Positions 47,524-56,887 of a stretch of 64,000 nucleotides of DNA are shown here, piece by piece. Source of the DNA: Acidimicrobiales bacterium (lineage in GTDB: Bacteria; Actinomycetota; Acidimicrobiia; Acidimicrobiales; Acidimicrobilacustridaceae); contig JAGYKS010000039.1 in assembly GCA_018401565.1 (NCBI GenBank), positions 310,001 to 374,000 of the forward strand, read 5' to 3'. Every line of letters starts with the position of its first letter. Within the stretch, counting starts at the first letter, position 1. The notes beneath the pieces were generated by a model that saw only the letters and a program-made list of their open reading frames with translations, ran no database searches and had not been told where the DNA came from. Made by a program: the position numbers and the translations under genes.

Positions 47524-48740
47524 GTGAACCCCACGACTCTCCTCCGATCTGCCCGTGCCACCGCGCTGCGCCGCCTGACAGGCGCCGTCATCGTGCTGGC
47601 TGCGATCACCCTCACCAGCGCGCCGTCATCGGCCGCAGGGGTGACCGCTTTGGAGGCGCCCACTGGTGAACCGCCCGCTGCGTGGATTGTGCCCGCCCCC
47701 ACCTCCCCCGACGTTCCGGTCGCCCGGGCCAGGCGTCACCAGCCCTCCGGTGTGGTTTCCCCTGCGTGGCACCTGGCTGGTGGGCTGCACCTGGGCCAAC
47801 GGCTGCAACGGCCATCACGGCCGTCCCGCCATCGACTGGGCCACCGACCGGTTCGGCTCGGGCGCCGGAGCACCGGTGTACGCCGCCGGGGCCGGGCAGG
47901 CCAGTGTCACCAGCCGCGGCAATGGCTGCGACGCATCCGGGGGTGCGCAGGGCAACACCGTGGAGGTCGACCACGGCAATGGGGTGCGCAGCATCTACAC
48001 CCATTTGCAGTCGGTCACCGTGGCCGACGGGGACTGGGTCGGGCCTGACACGGCGATCGGCACGGTGGGCAACACCGGATGGTCCAGTCCGTGCACGTTC
48101 AACCACCTGCACTTCGAGGTGACCAGCGGGGGTGTGTCGGTGGATCCCGGCCCCTTGCTGGCGTGCGCAGATGGCAACCGCATCACCTACCCCTCGGCGC
48201 AGAGGCGGAGGCCAGTGGGCCACGGTGCCGCAGTGGACCGCCATGACCAACGACGGTCCGGCCTGCGCCGAACCCGGGGCTGTGACCGATCGATCTGCCA
48301 CCGATCAGCAAGGTGGACAGTCCACCATCGCATCAGCCGACCGCACCCTGCGCATCTCGGGGTGGCTGTTCGACCCCGATGACCCCGATGCAAGCCTGGT
48401 GGTGGCCATCAGGTGGCGAGGCCCGGTGGGCGGCCTGTCGGGTATCCAGCCGGTGACCACCTCATCGGTGATCCGCCCCGACGTACCCGACGCCTACCCC
48501 GGCGCACCCGTGGACGCAGGCTTTGAGCTGGTCGTCACCGTTCCCGCCCGGGCGCGGACTGCCGAGGTGGTGGCGATCAACCTGACCACCGGCGAAACCA
48601 CCGTGATGGCACGACACAAGGTGTCGATACCGACTGATGGGGAAACGCTGATCGCCGGCCGCCGGGGTACGCCACCGTCGTGGATGACCGGATTCCCCAC
48701 GTTCGCCTCGGCACAGCTGGATGCAACCGAACGCAACTGA
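47524..48740 (+). CDS. secreted M23 (LytM) peptidase, frame broken
   Basis: Exported metallopeptidase-like protein of about 405 residues. A signal peptide (GAVIVLAAITLTSAPSSA), then a LytM fold with DWATDRFGSGAG, HGNGVRSIYTHL and NHLHFEV, in which the zinc His and Asp pattern is visible. A C-terminal beta domain (ISGWLFDPDDPDASL, then VVTVPARAR) follows. The frame shifts near 47745 and 48215; each half reads as one family in order. Start is GTG 47524. It may cut peptidoglycan cross-links or be an inactive regulator; the printed frame does not settle the zinc triad. Confidence 0.7.
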
Positions 48741-48830
48741 AGGCCACAGGCGCCCGCATCCCAACGCCCGCCAACCAACGCCGCCCCACTCTGCGTTACT
48801 GGTCGCTGGTCAACTGCCGACTGATCGACC

Positions 48831-49770
48831 TCATGGGTCACACCCACAGGAAACGGCTGCAGCACCTCATCGCTGGTGACTTCCACCCGCGCCCCGCTGC
48901 CGTCGTGGCGCCTGATGCTCACCGTGGCCGTCACCTCGGCCTCAGCCTCGCCGGTGTACACCCCGCGAAACGGCGGCACGTCGTCGTACTCGCGGCCCCG
49001 GCCGATGGTGATGTGGCGCTCACCCACCGGTTGCTGGTTGGTGGGATCAACGGCCCACCACCCGGCACCGGGCACGGCTACTTCCACCCAGGCGTGGGTC
49101 TGCACCAGCACGGTGTGCAGGGCCACATCGTCGCCGGCAGCAACGGCGTCGTCACCGGCGGCAAAAGTAGCCCGATACGTACCGCGCCGGTATGCCGCTG
49201 GCCCGACACAGCGCCACCAGCAGATGCGAATAGTCCTGGCACACGCCGGTACGGCGTGCCAGCACCTCGTCGGTGGTGACCCCGATGGCGGTGGCACCGG
49301 CCTCGTAGTGCAGCTCGTCGCCCACCCACCGCACCATGCACGACACGGCATCACGCACATCACTAGCTGCCGGCCATGCACCGCTGTCCGATTGTCGACA
49401 CGGCGTCGCCGGCGGTGGTGTGGCGGGTGGGTTGCAGGTACTCCCAGTGCCCACCCACGAAGGCCGGGTCGCTGAGATCGGCCAGCGTCGCAGTGGCCGT
49501 CCACTGCGGGCGGGGTCGGGTCTCCACGCTGGCCTGCACCGCCACCACCAGGTGATCGTGGGCGTCTCGAACCCCGAAGGTGTCCACGTGGGTGCCCCAG
49601 GCATCGGTGTAGCGCAGGATCCCCGCCCGTGGGGTGGTGTCGATTCGGTACGAGTGCACCTGCTGGTGGATGTCGGTGGCCGGCGACGCACGCACCTCAT
49701 TTTGGCTCTCGGTCACCGACTCGGAGTAGCGAAAGGTGGTGCGGTAGGCGAGATCGAATCGCATGGTCAC
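48831..49770 (-). CDS. transglutaminase-like protein (COG1305 type), frame broken
   Basis: Cytosolic cysteine-protease-fold enzyme of about 300 residues. N-terminal beta domain RFDLAYRTTFRYSESVTES, then GVCQDYSHLLVALCRASGIPARYVSGY (nucleophile Cys), HAWVEVAVPGAGWWAVDPT (His and Asp) and NQQPVGERHITIGRGREYDDV. Frames change near 49370 and 49175. The 3' end is uncertain; the open frame runs to 48494, under the opposite M23 gene, and I end it at a TGA at 48831 in a neighbouring frame. Starts at GTG 49770, overlapping the alpha-E stop by four bases. The trio with alpha-E and ATP-grasp is a known partnership. Confidence 0.7.
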
Positions 49771-50728
49771 ACCCTGCCCAACGGCCGAAGTTCACGCTGG
49801 TTGGCGGGCCGGAAGTACTCCTGGCCGATGGCGTCGTGCAGACGGGCGAACCCGGTGAGCAACCGGTCCAAAACGGCTGCAGCCCGCCGTTGAACAGTGC
49901 CTCCAGGTCACAGAACTCCACCGACGACCGCAATCGGCCCAGCAGACGTCGGGTGTCGGCTCCGATGCGTTCGGTGCCCAGGTCGGCAACCAGCTCCTCG
50001 GCCTCGGTGAGACAGAACTGCACGCTGCGGGGGAAGTCCACGTCGGTCAGCAGGTACTCCACTGCCCCCACCGGATCCACCGACACGTTCTCGGCCTTGC
50101 GGAACGCCTCGAGGGCGGCGGCCGCCTTGAGCACCACCACCCAGTCGTGAAAGGCCAGGGGGGTGTCCACCAGCACGGGCTGGCGGAAGTACACCGCCAG
50201 CAGCCGGGCGGTCATGGTGACCCGCTCCAGCTGACGCCCCAGCACCAAAAACCGCCACCCGTCACGCCGGGGCATGGTCTCATCGGCCACCCCCGAAATG
50301 GCCTGGCAGTGCCGACGCACCAGTCCGTACAGCACATAGGGCTGGTGGGTGACGTCCCGTTCGAGGTCACGGCCCTCGAGCTCGAGGTAGAAGCTGTTGA
50401 CCGCCTCCCATAGCTCGGTGGACACCTCCTCGCGCAGGCTGCGGACGTTTTCCCGGGCCTGGTGCACCGCCGAGCGCACCGACCCCGGGTTGTCGGGGTC
50501 CAGCACCAAAAACCGGGCCACCGGCACCGCCGTGAACCGTCGGTCGGACTTGTCGTAGTCGCCGCCCAGGGTGAGCACGTCCAGCAGGTCACGCCAGGCG
50601 GTGGCCTCCTCGGCCGGTGGCGACTCCAACAGGCCGTGATAGGTGGTGTCGAGCAGGCGGGCGGTGTTCTCGGCCCGCTCCACGTACCGCCCCGCCCAGT
50701 ACATGTTCTCAGCCAGTCGGGCCAGCAT
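49767..50728 (-). CDS. alpha-E domain protein (DUF403)
   Basis: Helical protein of about 320 residues. The conserved start LARLAENMYWAGRYVERAENTARLL and the later LWEAVNSFYLELEGRD are diagnostic of alpha-E. A frameshift near 49855 moves the last 30 residues to the frame that ends RPLGRV with a TGA overlapping the next GTG. Its partner role with ATP-grasp and transglutaminase enzymes is established by gene clusters. The molecular activity is not known. Confidence 0.82.
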
Positions 50729-50759
50729 CAGCCCGCCATCTCATCAGTGGCGGCAGCAC

Positions 50760-50826
50760 GCTCGACACTGGTGCTCGCAGGCAGCTCGACACTGGTGCTC
50801 GCAGGCAGCTCGACACTGGTGCTCGC
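50760..50826 (-). repeat. 24-bp tandem repeat, nearly three units
   Basis: Two full units of a sequence containing CTCGACACTGGTGCTCGC at 50760-50783 and 50784-50807, and a third partial unit to 50826. It lies in the 124-base spacer between the alpha-E start and the ATP-grasp end. Two units are identical. Confidence 0.92.
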
Positions 50827-50852
50827 TAACAGCCTTCCCGCTCCGGGTGACC

Positions 50853-52368
50853 TCAGGGGTCGCCCACCTCACCGAGGTCGGCCGGGTCGGGCTCGAGCAC
50901 CCAGGTGTCTTTGGATCCACCCCCCTGCGACGAGTTCACCACCAGTGACCCCTCACGCAGTGCCACCCGGGTGAGTCCGCCCGGCAGCACCTCGGTGCGC
51001 TCGCCAGTGACCACGAACGGCCGGAAGTCCACATGCCGGGGCACCACCGTGCCGTCGATGTAGGTGGGGTGACGACTCAGGTCCACGGTCTGCTGGGCGA
51101 TGAATCCCCGACGGTTGGCCAGGATGCGCTTGCGGAAATCGTCCAGTTCGGCGGCGGTGGCGTGCGGACCCACCAAAAGGCCGTAGCCCCGGCACCATCC
51201 ACCGGCTTGACCACCAGTTCGTCAGAGGCGACCCAACGCCTCATGGCACTGGTCGTCATCCCACAACAAATAGGTGGGGACCTGGTCGAGCAGCGGCTCT
51301 TCACCGAGGTAGTAACGAATGAGATTGCCCACGTAGGGATAGACCGACTTGTCGTCGGCCACCCCGTTGCCGATGGCGTTGACCACCGTCACGTTGCCCG
51401 AGCGCGCCGCCGCCAGCAGACCGGGGACCCCCAGGCTGGAGTCGTTGCGAAACACCACCGGGTCGAGGTAGTCGTCGTCGATGCGTCGGTAGATCACGTC
51501 CACCCGGCGACGGCCGCGGGTGGTGCGCATGTACACAACGTGGTCGTCCACTTCCAGGTCCCGGCCCTCCACAAGTTCCACGCCCATCTGCCGGGCCAAA
51601 AAGGCGTGCTCGAAGTACGCCGAGTTGTACACCCCGGGGGTGAGCACCACGATGGTGGGGTCGCTGGTCGTGGCCAGGCTGGCGTTGCGCAACGCACCCA
51701 GCAGCACCAGCGGATAGTGGTCCACCGGGCGAACCCGCTGGGCGGCGAATGACTCGGGCATCAGCCGCGTCATCGTGGCCGCGGTTTTCCAGCACGTACG
51801 ACACCCCACTGGGATTGCGCACGTTGTCTTCCAGCACCAGGTACCGGCCCTGGTCGTCACGCACGAGGTCGATGCCGGCGATGAGACACCGGGCCCCACC
51901 GCCAGCGGCAATGCCCATGGCCTCGCGGCGGTAACCCTCGGAGCTCATGACCAGCCATCTGGGGATGACCCCGTCGTGCAGCACCGCCTGGTCGCCCACA
52001 TACAGGTCATCGAGGAACCGGTTGAGGGCAGTCACCCGCTGCACCAGGCCAACCTCGATGCGACGCCATTCCACCGCCGGGATCACCCGGGGCAACAGAT
52101 CCAGCGGGAAAGTGCGTTCGGTGCCGTCGCCCCCGTCGTCGCCATAGACGGTGAAGGTGATGCCGTTGGTGCGAAACACGGCGTCGCGCATGCGGGCAAG
52201 GCGGTCGAGTTCGCCCGACCCCAGGGCGTCAACCGCATCGGCCACTGCGGCGTAGTGGGGCCGCACGCGTCCCGAGGCGTCGAACATCTCATCGAAAAAT
52301 CCGTCGTGGGCATACGAGCCCAGCAGGCGGGAATCGGCGTTGCGACCAGCCAGCAGATCGGGAGGCAT
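50853..52368 (-). CDS. circularly permuted ATP-grasp protein (COG2308 type), frame broken
   Basis: Peptide-ligase-like enzyme of about 505 residues. N-terminal [23 protein letters not shown] helical region, then [50 protein letters not shown], and the glycine-rich [12 protein letters not shown] segment of the ATP-grasp fold. Frames change near 51777, 51235 and 51180. Amide ligases of this group are thought to build short peptides or gamma-linked chains with alpha-E and transglutaminase partners. First gene of the trio; ATG 52368. Confidence 0.8.
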
Positions 52369-52648
52369 CGCCGCAAGCTAGCAGGTCGCGCCTGGCCATC
52401 TGGGCTGGGAATGGGGGGTCGTTCGCCAAACGCAACAGCCCGTTGACAGGCACGAAACACAAAGGGGCCATCGCAACCATCACCCACAACCAACACCGAC
52501 CGGTCCACTGACCTGGACGGGCAATCAGGCAAACGGGCAATCAGGCAAACGGGCAATCAGGGCATCGGTCGGGCAGACTTGGCAGCGATGACCTCCAACT
52601 ACACGATCTCCACAACGGCCTCCAGTCACACCCCGCAGCACCGCATCG
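52369..52648 (+). other. 280-base divergent region with a 16-bp tandem repeat
   Basis: Between the ATP-grasp and aldehyde dehydrogenase starts. At 52518-52561 a unit CGGGCAATCAGGCAAA is repeated about 2.7 times. An ATG at 52588 opens a short frame that would join the dehydrogenase after a one-base shift, so the dehydrogenase may start there. Confidence 0.6.
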
Positions 52649-54054
52649 GTGGCCGGCCCCATCCATGAGGTGGTGGCCACACCGGTGGCCGACATCGCTG
52701 GCGTGGTGGAACGCGCCCGGGCCGTGTTCGACTCCGGGGTGACCCGACCCATGTCGTGGCGCATCGAGCGCCTGCGGGCCCTGCGTCAGGTGCTCGTCGA
52801 CGGTGAAGCCGAGCTGCTCGAGGCGTTGTACGCCGACCTGCGCAAGCCCAACATCGAGGGGTGGGCCACCGACATCGCCGTCACCATCGGCGAGATCGAC
52901 CACACGCTGGCGCACCTGCGCCGGTGGATGCGACCCGAGCGGGTGCGCCTGCCGCTGGCATCGCAGCCCGGCACCGGCCGCATCGTGCGTGAACCTCTGG
53001 GCGTGGCCCTGATCATCGCCCCGTGGAACTACCCGGTGCAGCTGCTGTTCGGTCCCATGGCCGCAGCCATGTCGGCGGGCAACACCGTGGTGGGCAAGCC
53101 CAGCGAGCTGGCCCCCAACGTGGCCACTGCCGCCGCCCGGCTCATCGACCGCTACCTGGCCGACGACTCGGTGGGCATCGTGCAAGGCGGCGTGGACGAG
53201 ACCACCGTGTTGCTGCAACAGCGCTTCGACCACATCCTCTACACCGGCAACGGTCGTGTGGCACGTGTGGTGATGGCCGCTGCCGCCCAGCACCTCACGC
53301 CGGTCACCTTGAGCTGGGCGGCAAGTCACCGGCCATCGTGGCTGCCGACGCCGACGTGGCTCTGGCCGCCAAGCGCATCGCCTGGGGCAAGTTCCTCAAC
53401 GCCGGCCAGACCTGCATCGCCCCCGACCACGTGCTGGTCGACGCCAGCGTGGAAGCCGAGTTCACCGACGCCCTGGTTGACGCCATCGGCACCTTCTACG
53501 GCACCGACCCCCAGGCCAGCCCCGACTACGCCCGCATCGTGAACGCCGGGCACCTGCGTCGCATCGAGAAGTACATCGGCGACGGCGAGGTGGTCACCGG
53601 CGGGCAGGTTGACGCCGACGACCTGTACGTGGCCCCCACCGTGCTGCGCTCGGTGGACCCTGACTCGGCGGTGATGAACGACGAGATCTTCGGCCCGGTG
53701 CTGCCCATCGTGGCCGTGAACGGGGTAGGCGACGCCATCGCCCGGGTGAACGCCAACGACAAGCCCCTGGCGCTGTACGTGTTCACCCGGTCACGACCCA
53801 CCGCAGACCGGGTGCTGTCGTCAACGAGTTCGGGTGGGGCGTGCGTGAACCATGTCGTGTACCACGTGGCGGCACCCCAGCTGCCGTTCGGCGGCGTTGG
53901 ACCCAGCGGCATGGGGGCGTATCACGGCCGAGCCGGGTTTGAGGTGTTCTCCCATCGGCGCAGCGTGCTCACCAAGCCCACGTGGGTGGACCCACCGGTT
54001 GCCTACCCGCCGTTCACGTCACTCAAAAAGAAGATCATCAAGCGCTTCTTGTAG
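52649..54054 (+). CDS. aldehyde dehydrogenase (class 3 / YwdH-like), one frameshift
   Basis: NAD(P)-dependent aldehyde dehydrogenase of about 468 residues. Oxyanion-site [16 protein letters not shown] with the general-base Glu, [11 protein letters not shown] with the nucleophile Cys, and IFGPVLPIV are present. The frame breaks near 53310, right before LELGGKSP. The C-terminus ends [10 protein letters not shown], as in fatty-aldehyde dehydrogenases that attach to membranes. Start GTG 52649, or ATG 52588 if the shift upstream is real. Confidence 0.85.
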
Positions 54055-54114
54055 GCGCCGACGGCGACGCGCCGGTCGGGTGAACCACGCGCCCGTAGGT
54101 GAACCACGCGCCCG

Positions 54115-54409
54115 TCAGGTGAACGAGGCGGGCCCATCGACGATGAGGGGCACCCTGTCCCTGGTCTCGATCCACGCCGTGTGCTGTTGACGCAGCTGCG
54201 CCGCTGGCATGGGCGGATAGGACCGCACATCGTCTGGACCGGGCCCCACGGCCAGCACGGGATGGCCGATGATGTCACCGGGGCCGATGGGGGGTTCTTC
54301 CACCCGGGCCATCCACCCGAAGTCGGTCCGTTCCAGTCCGGATCCAGTCCTCCAGTTCGGCCCTGAACCAGCCTCTGGCAAGTTCCATGGCCTCGGACTC
54401 ACTGAGCAT
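54115..54409 (-). CDS. small protein resembling Imm35/YrhB-type immunity proteins, one frameshift
   Basis: About 97 residues. It starts MLSESEAMELARGWFRAELE, then after a shift near 54345 continues DFGWMARVEEPP, PVLAVGPGPDDV and ends VPLIVDGPASFT. A short helix followed by an aromatic beta-strand and a GNxP-like turn recall Imm35/YrhB. This is a resemblance only. An adjoining 18-bp direct repeat (GGTGAACCACGCGCCCGT) lies at about 54077-54116. No toxin is adjacent. Confidence 0.35.
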
Positions 54410-54577
54410 GGCCTGCCCTCCATGTTGGATGTGGTCTCCAACTGGGAGCCCCACCGAGGCAACCCGCCAGCCGTCGCCTTGTCAGCCGCAACGCTTTCCC
54501 CAACCTATCCCCGCAGTTGTCCCCAACCTACCGGCCACCAATTGCTTGGACATGCATAGCCACGCAACTATCGGCCG
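54410..54577 (-). other. 168-base spacer with direct repeats
   Basis: CCCCAACCTA occurs twice about 26 bases apart (near 54499 and 54521). No gene. A TTGTCCCCA near 54517-54525 is one step from a DnaA box but stands alone. Confidence 0.35.
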
Positions 54578-56434
54578 TCACACGACGTCGGTGGGGGCCT
54601 CATCAGAGTCACGCTGCACCAGGGGGCTTTGTGGATCCACCGACCCCACGGCCGCAACCACCGATGGGAAGATGCGGTCCGCCATGGCGTGCCACAGCCC
54701 GGCATCGGCCATCACGTCACGCACCGGGCCGCGCACCGTGGCCAGCAGCAGGGTCACGCCGCTGGCAGCCAGGTCCTGGTCCACCTCGACCAGGGTGTGG
54801 GACCCGCTGGCGTCGAGGTCACCGATGCCGGCGGCATCGAGCACCACCCACTGCACCTCGGGCCGCTCGGCAACCAGTGCCGCCACCCGGTCGGTGAAGA
54901 ACTTGCTGTTGGCAAAAAACAACGGCCCATCCACCCGCAGCACGGCGATCTGCCCGTCGATGCGGGTCTGCCACCGGTTCACGTTGCGGTACTCGGTGGT
55001 ACCGGTCACCCGGCCCAACTCGGTGGTGTGGGGGTTGGCCGAGCGGTAGATGAACTGCCCCAGACTGAACACCACACCCACGGCCAGACCGGGCTCCACG
55101 CCAATGAGCAACGTGGCCCAGAACGTGACCGCCAACACCACGAAGTCCGACTTGCGCGTGCGCCAGGTTTCGCGGGCGTCGGCGATGTCCACCAGACCCG
55201 ACACCGCCACGATCACCACGGCGGCCAGCACCGCCTTGGGCAAATAGAACAGCGCCGGGGTGAGCCACACCACGGCCACAGCCAGCACAACGGCGGTGAT
55301 GATGCTGGCCAGCGGTGTGCGCGACCCGGCCTGGTGGTTCACCGCCGTGCGTGAGAACCCGCCGGCGATGGGGAACCCGCCGAACAAGCCCGACGCGGCG
55401 TTGGCCACGCCGGTGGCCACCAGTTCCTGGTTGGCGTCGATGGGCGCACGCTCGCGCCGGGCGATGGCCTTGGCCACGCTCACACCCTCGGCGTAGGCGA
55501 TCACGGCGATGGCCAGCGCCACCGGGGCCAACTCGCCCACCAGCGACCCGGTGACCTCGGGCATCTGGGGGGTGGGCAGCCCGGTGGGCACCGACCCCAA
55601 CACCGCCACGCCCCGCTCGGTCAGCCCCGCCGCCCATGTGACAGCGGTGGCCACGGCCAGCACCACCAGCGCAGTGGGAAAGCGCGGTGCCACCTTGCGA
55701 CCCACGGCCAGCGCCACCACCGACACCGCAGCGATGCCCACGGTCCACCCGTTGGCCGACCCGATCTCGGCCACGGTGTCGCGCACCGTGGCCACCACCC
55801 CGTCGGGTCGGCCGATGTCCACACCCAACAGGTCCTTCACCTGCGACAGCGCGATGGTGATGGCGGCGGCCGACGTGAACCCGCTGATCACCGGATGGGA
55901 CAGGAAATTGACCAGAAATCCCAGCCGGGCGATGCCCGCCACCAGCAGGATCACGCCCACCGACAACGCCAGCAACGCTGCCACCGCCGGATAGCTGGGA
56001 TCGTCGGGCGACACGATGGCCGACAGGCCCGACAACGTGAGCAGCGACGTGATGGCCACCGGCCCCACCGCAAGCGCACCGCTGGTGCCGAACACGGCGT
56101 AGGCCACGATGCCCACGATGGCGGCGTACAGGCCGGTCACCGGGGGCATGCCAGCCAGATTGGCGTAGGCCATGCCCTGGGGCACCAGCATCACCGCCAC
56201 GGTGAGTCCGGCAACCACGTCGCCCCGCAGCGCCGGGCGCGGATAGTGGCGCAGCCAGTGGGTGATGGGCACGAAGCGACCCACGCCCCGGGACGCCAGC
56301 GTCATCGTGGCCAGCGGCGTTGTGGCTGGCGGCGTTGTGGCTGGCGGCATCGTGGTGGCGGGCGACGCCGGTGGCATGTCCGCACCACCGGGACCACCCT
56401 CGCCGGGGCGTGGGTGATCGGGTGCAGAAGTCAC
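54578..56434 (-). CDS. SulP-family anion transporter with STAS domain
   Basis: Intact transporter of 618 residues. A Thr/Pro-rich N-terminus, then about 12 helices with GVVAGLTVAVMLVPQGMAYANLAGMPPVTGLYA, and a C-terminal STAS domain (VVLDAAGIGDLDASGSHTLVEV). SulP proteins move sulfate, bicarbonate or other anions. GTG 56434 is six bases past a TATAGT box, hence leaderless; the CsoR/CstR-type site at 56445-56458 overlaps this. That suggests control by copper or sulfur stress and an export or import role for a sulfur oxyanion. Confidence 0.87.
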   Translation of the reverse strand: MTSAPDHPRPGEGGPGGADMPPASPATTMPPATTPPATTPLATMTLASRGVGRFVPITHWLRHYPRPALRGDVVAGLTVAVMLVPQGMAYANLAGMPPVTGLYAAIVGIVAYAVFGTSGALAVGPVAITSLLTLSGLSAIVSPDDPSYPAVAALLALSVGVILLVAGIARLGFLVNFLSHPVISGFTSAAAITIALSQVKDLLGVDIGRPDGVVATVRDTVAEIGSANGWTVGIAAVSVVALAVGRKVAPRFPTALVVLAVATAVTWAAGLTERGVAVLGSVPTGLPTPQMPEVTGSLVGELAPVALAIAVIAYAEGVSVAKAIARRERAPIDANQELVATGVANAASGLFGGFPIAGGFSRTAVNHQAGSRTPLASIITAVVLAVAVVWLTPALFYLPKAVLAAVVIVAVSGLVDIADARETWRTRKSDFVVLAVTFWATLLIGVEPGLAVGVVFSLGQFIYRSANPHTTELGRVTGTTEYRNVNRWQTRIDGQIAVLRVDGPLFFANSKFFTDRVAALVAERPEVQWVVLDAAGIGDLDASGSHTLVEVDQDLAASGVTLLLATVRGPVRDVMADAGLWHAMADRIFPSVVAAVGSVDPQSPLVQRDSDEAPTDVV

Positions 56435-56444
56435 AAAGGCACTA

Positions 56445-56458
56445 TACCCCTAGGGGTA
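56445..56458. promoter_or_regulatory. CsoR/CstR-type palindrome over the SulP promoter
   Basis: TACCCCTAGGGGTA, a perfect 14-bp palindrome. On the minus strand TATAGT follows directly, as TATAAA does at 46013. The same layout in front of a rhodanese and a SulP gene points to one regulator. The site also lies at the end of the FKBP frame. Confidence 0.72.
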
Positions 56459-56887
56459 CTTGATACCGAGGCCCGCTCCAACAGCGCAAGCGTCAGCCCA
56501 CGTTGCAGTCAACGGCCACACGTTCAGCAGGTCGACCACGAACACCAGGGTCTCGCCACCCTTGATCACCCCACCGGCTCCGGCGGCGCCGTAGCCCTTG
56601 TGCGGCGGGATGGTGATGCGACGCCGGCCACCGATGCGCATGCCGGCCACACCTTCATCCCAGCCGGTAATGACCTGTCCGGCACCGAGACGAAAGGCAA
56701 AGGTGTCGTTGCGATCCCACGAGGCGTCGAACTGGTTGCCGTCGCTCCAGGCCACGCCCACGTAGTGCACCGTCACTGTGGCACCGGCCACCGCCTCGGT
56801 GCCGTCACCCACCTCGAGGTCCTCAACGACCAGGTCGGCGGGCGGTTCGCCAGCGGGAACGGTTACGTCTGGTTTGGTGTCAGCCAT
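56450..56887 (-). CDS. FKBP-type peptidyl-prolyl isomerase
   Basis: 145 residues, no signal peptide. Core FKBP signatures: VTVHYVGVAWSDGNQFDASW, LGAGQVITGWDEGVAGM, and GGRRRITIPPHKGYG. The active-site aromatic residues are conserved, so it should catalyse proline isomerisation in the cytosol. The C-terminus past VFVVDLL is 25 residues longer than usual, which may reflect a frame error. Its start overlaps the MMPL stop by 25 bases. Confidence 0.87.
   Translation of the reverse strand: MADTKPDVTVPAGEPPADLVVEDLEVGDGTEAVAGATVTVHYVGVAWSDGNQFDASWDRNDTFAFRLGAGQVITGWDEGVAGMRIGGRRRITIPPHKGYGAAGAGGVIKGGETLVFVVDLLNVWPLTATWADACAVGAGLGIKYP

Noticed and set aside
54517..54525. TTGTCCCCA as a third DnaA box
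   Set aside because: One mismatch from the consensus and alone; the nearby CCCCAACCTA repeats explain it better.
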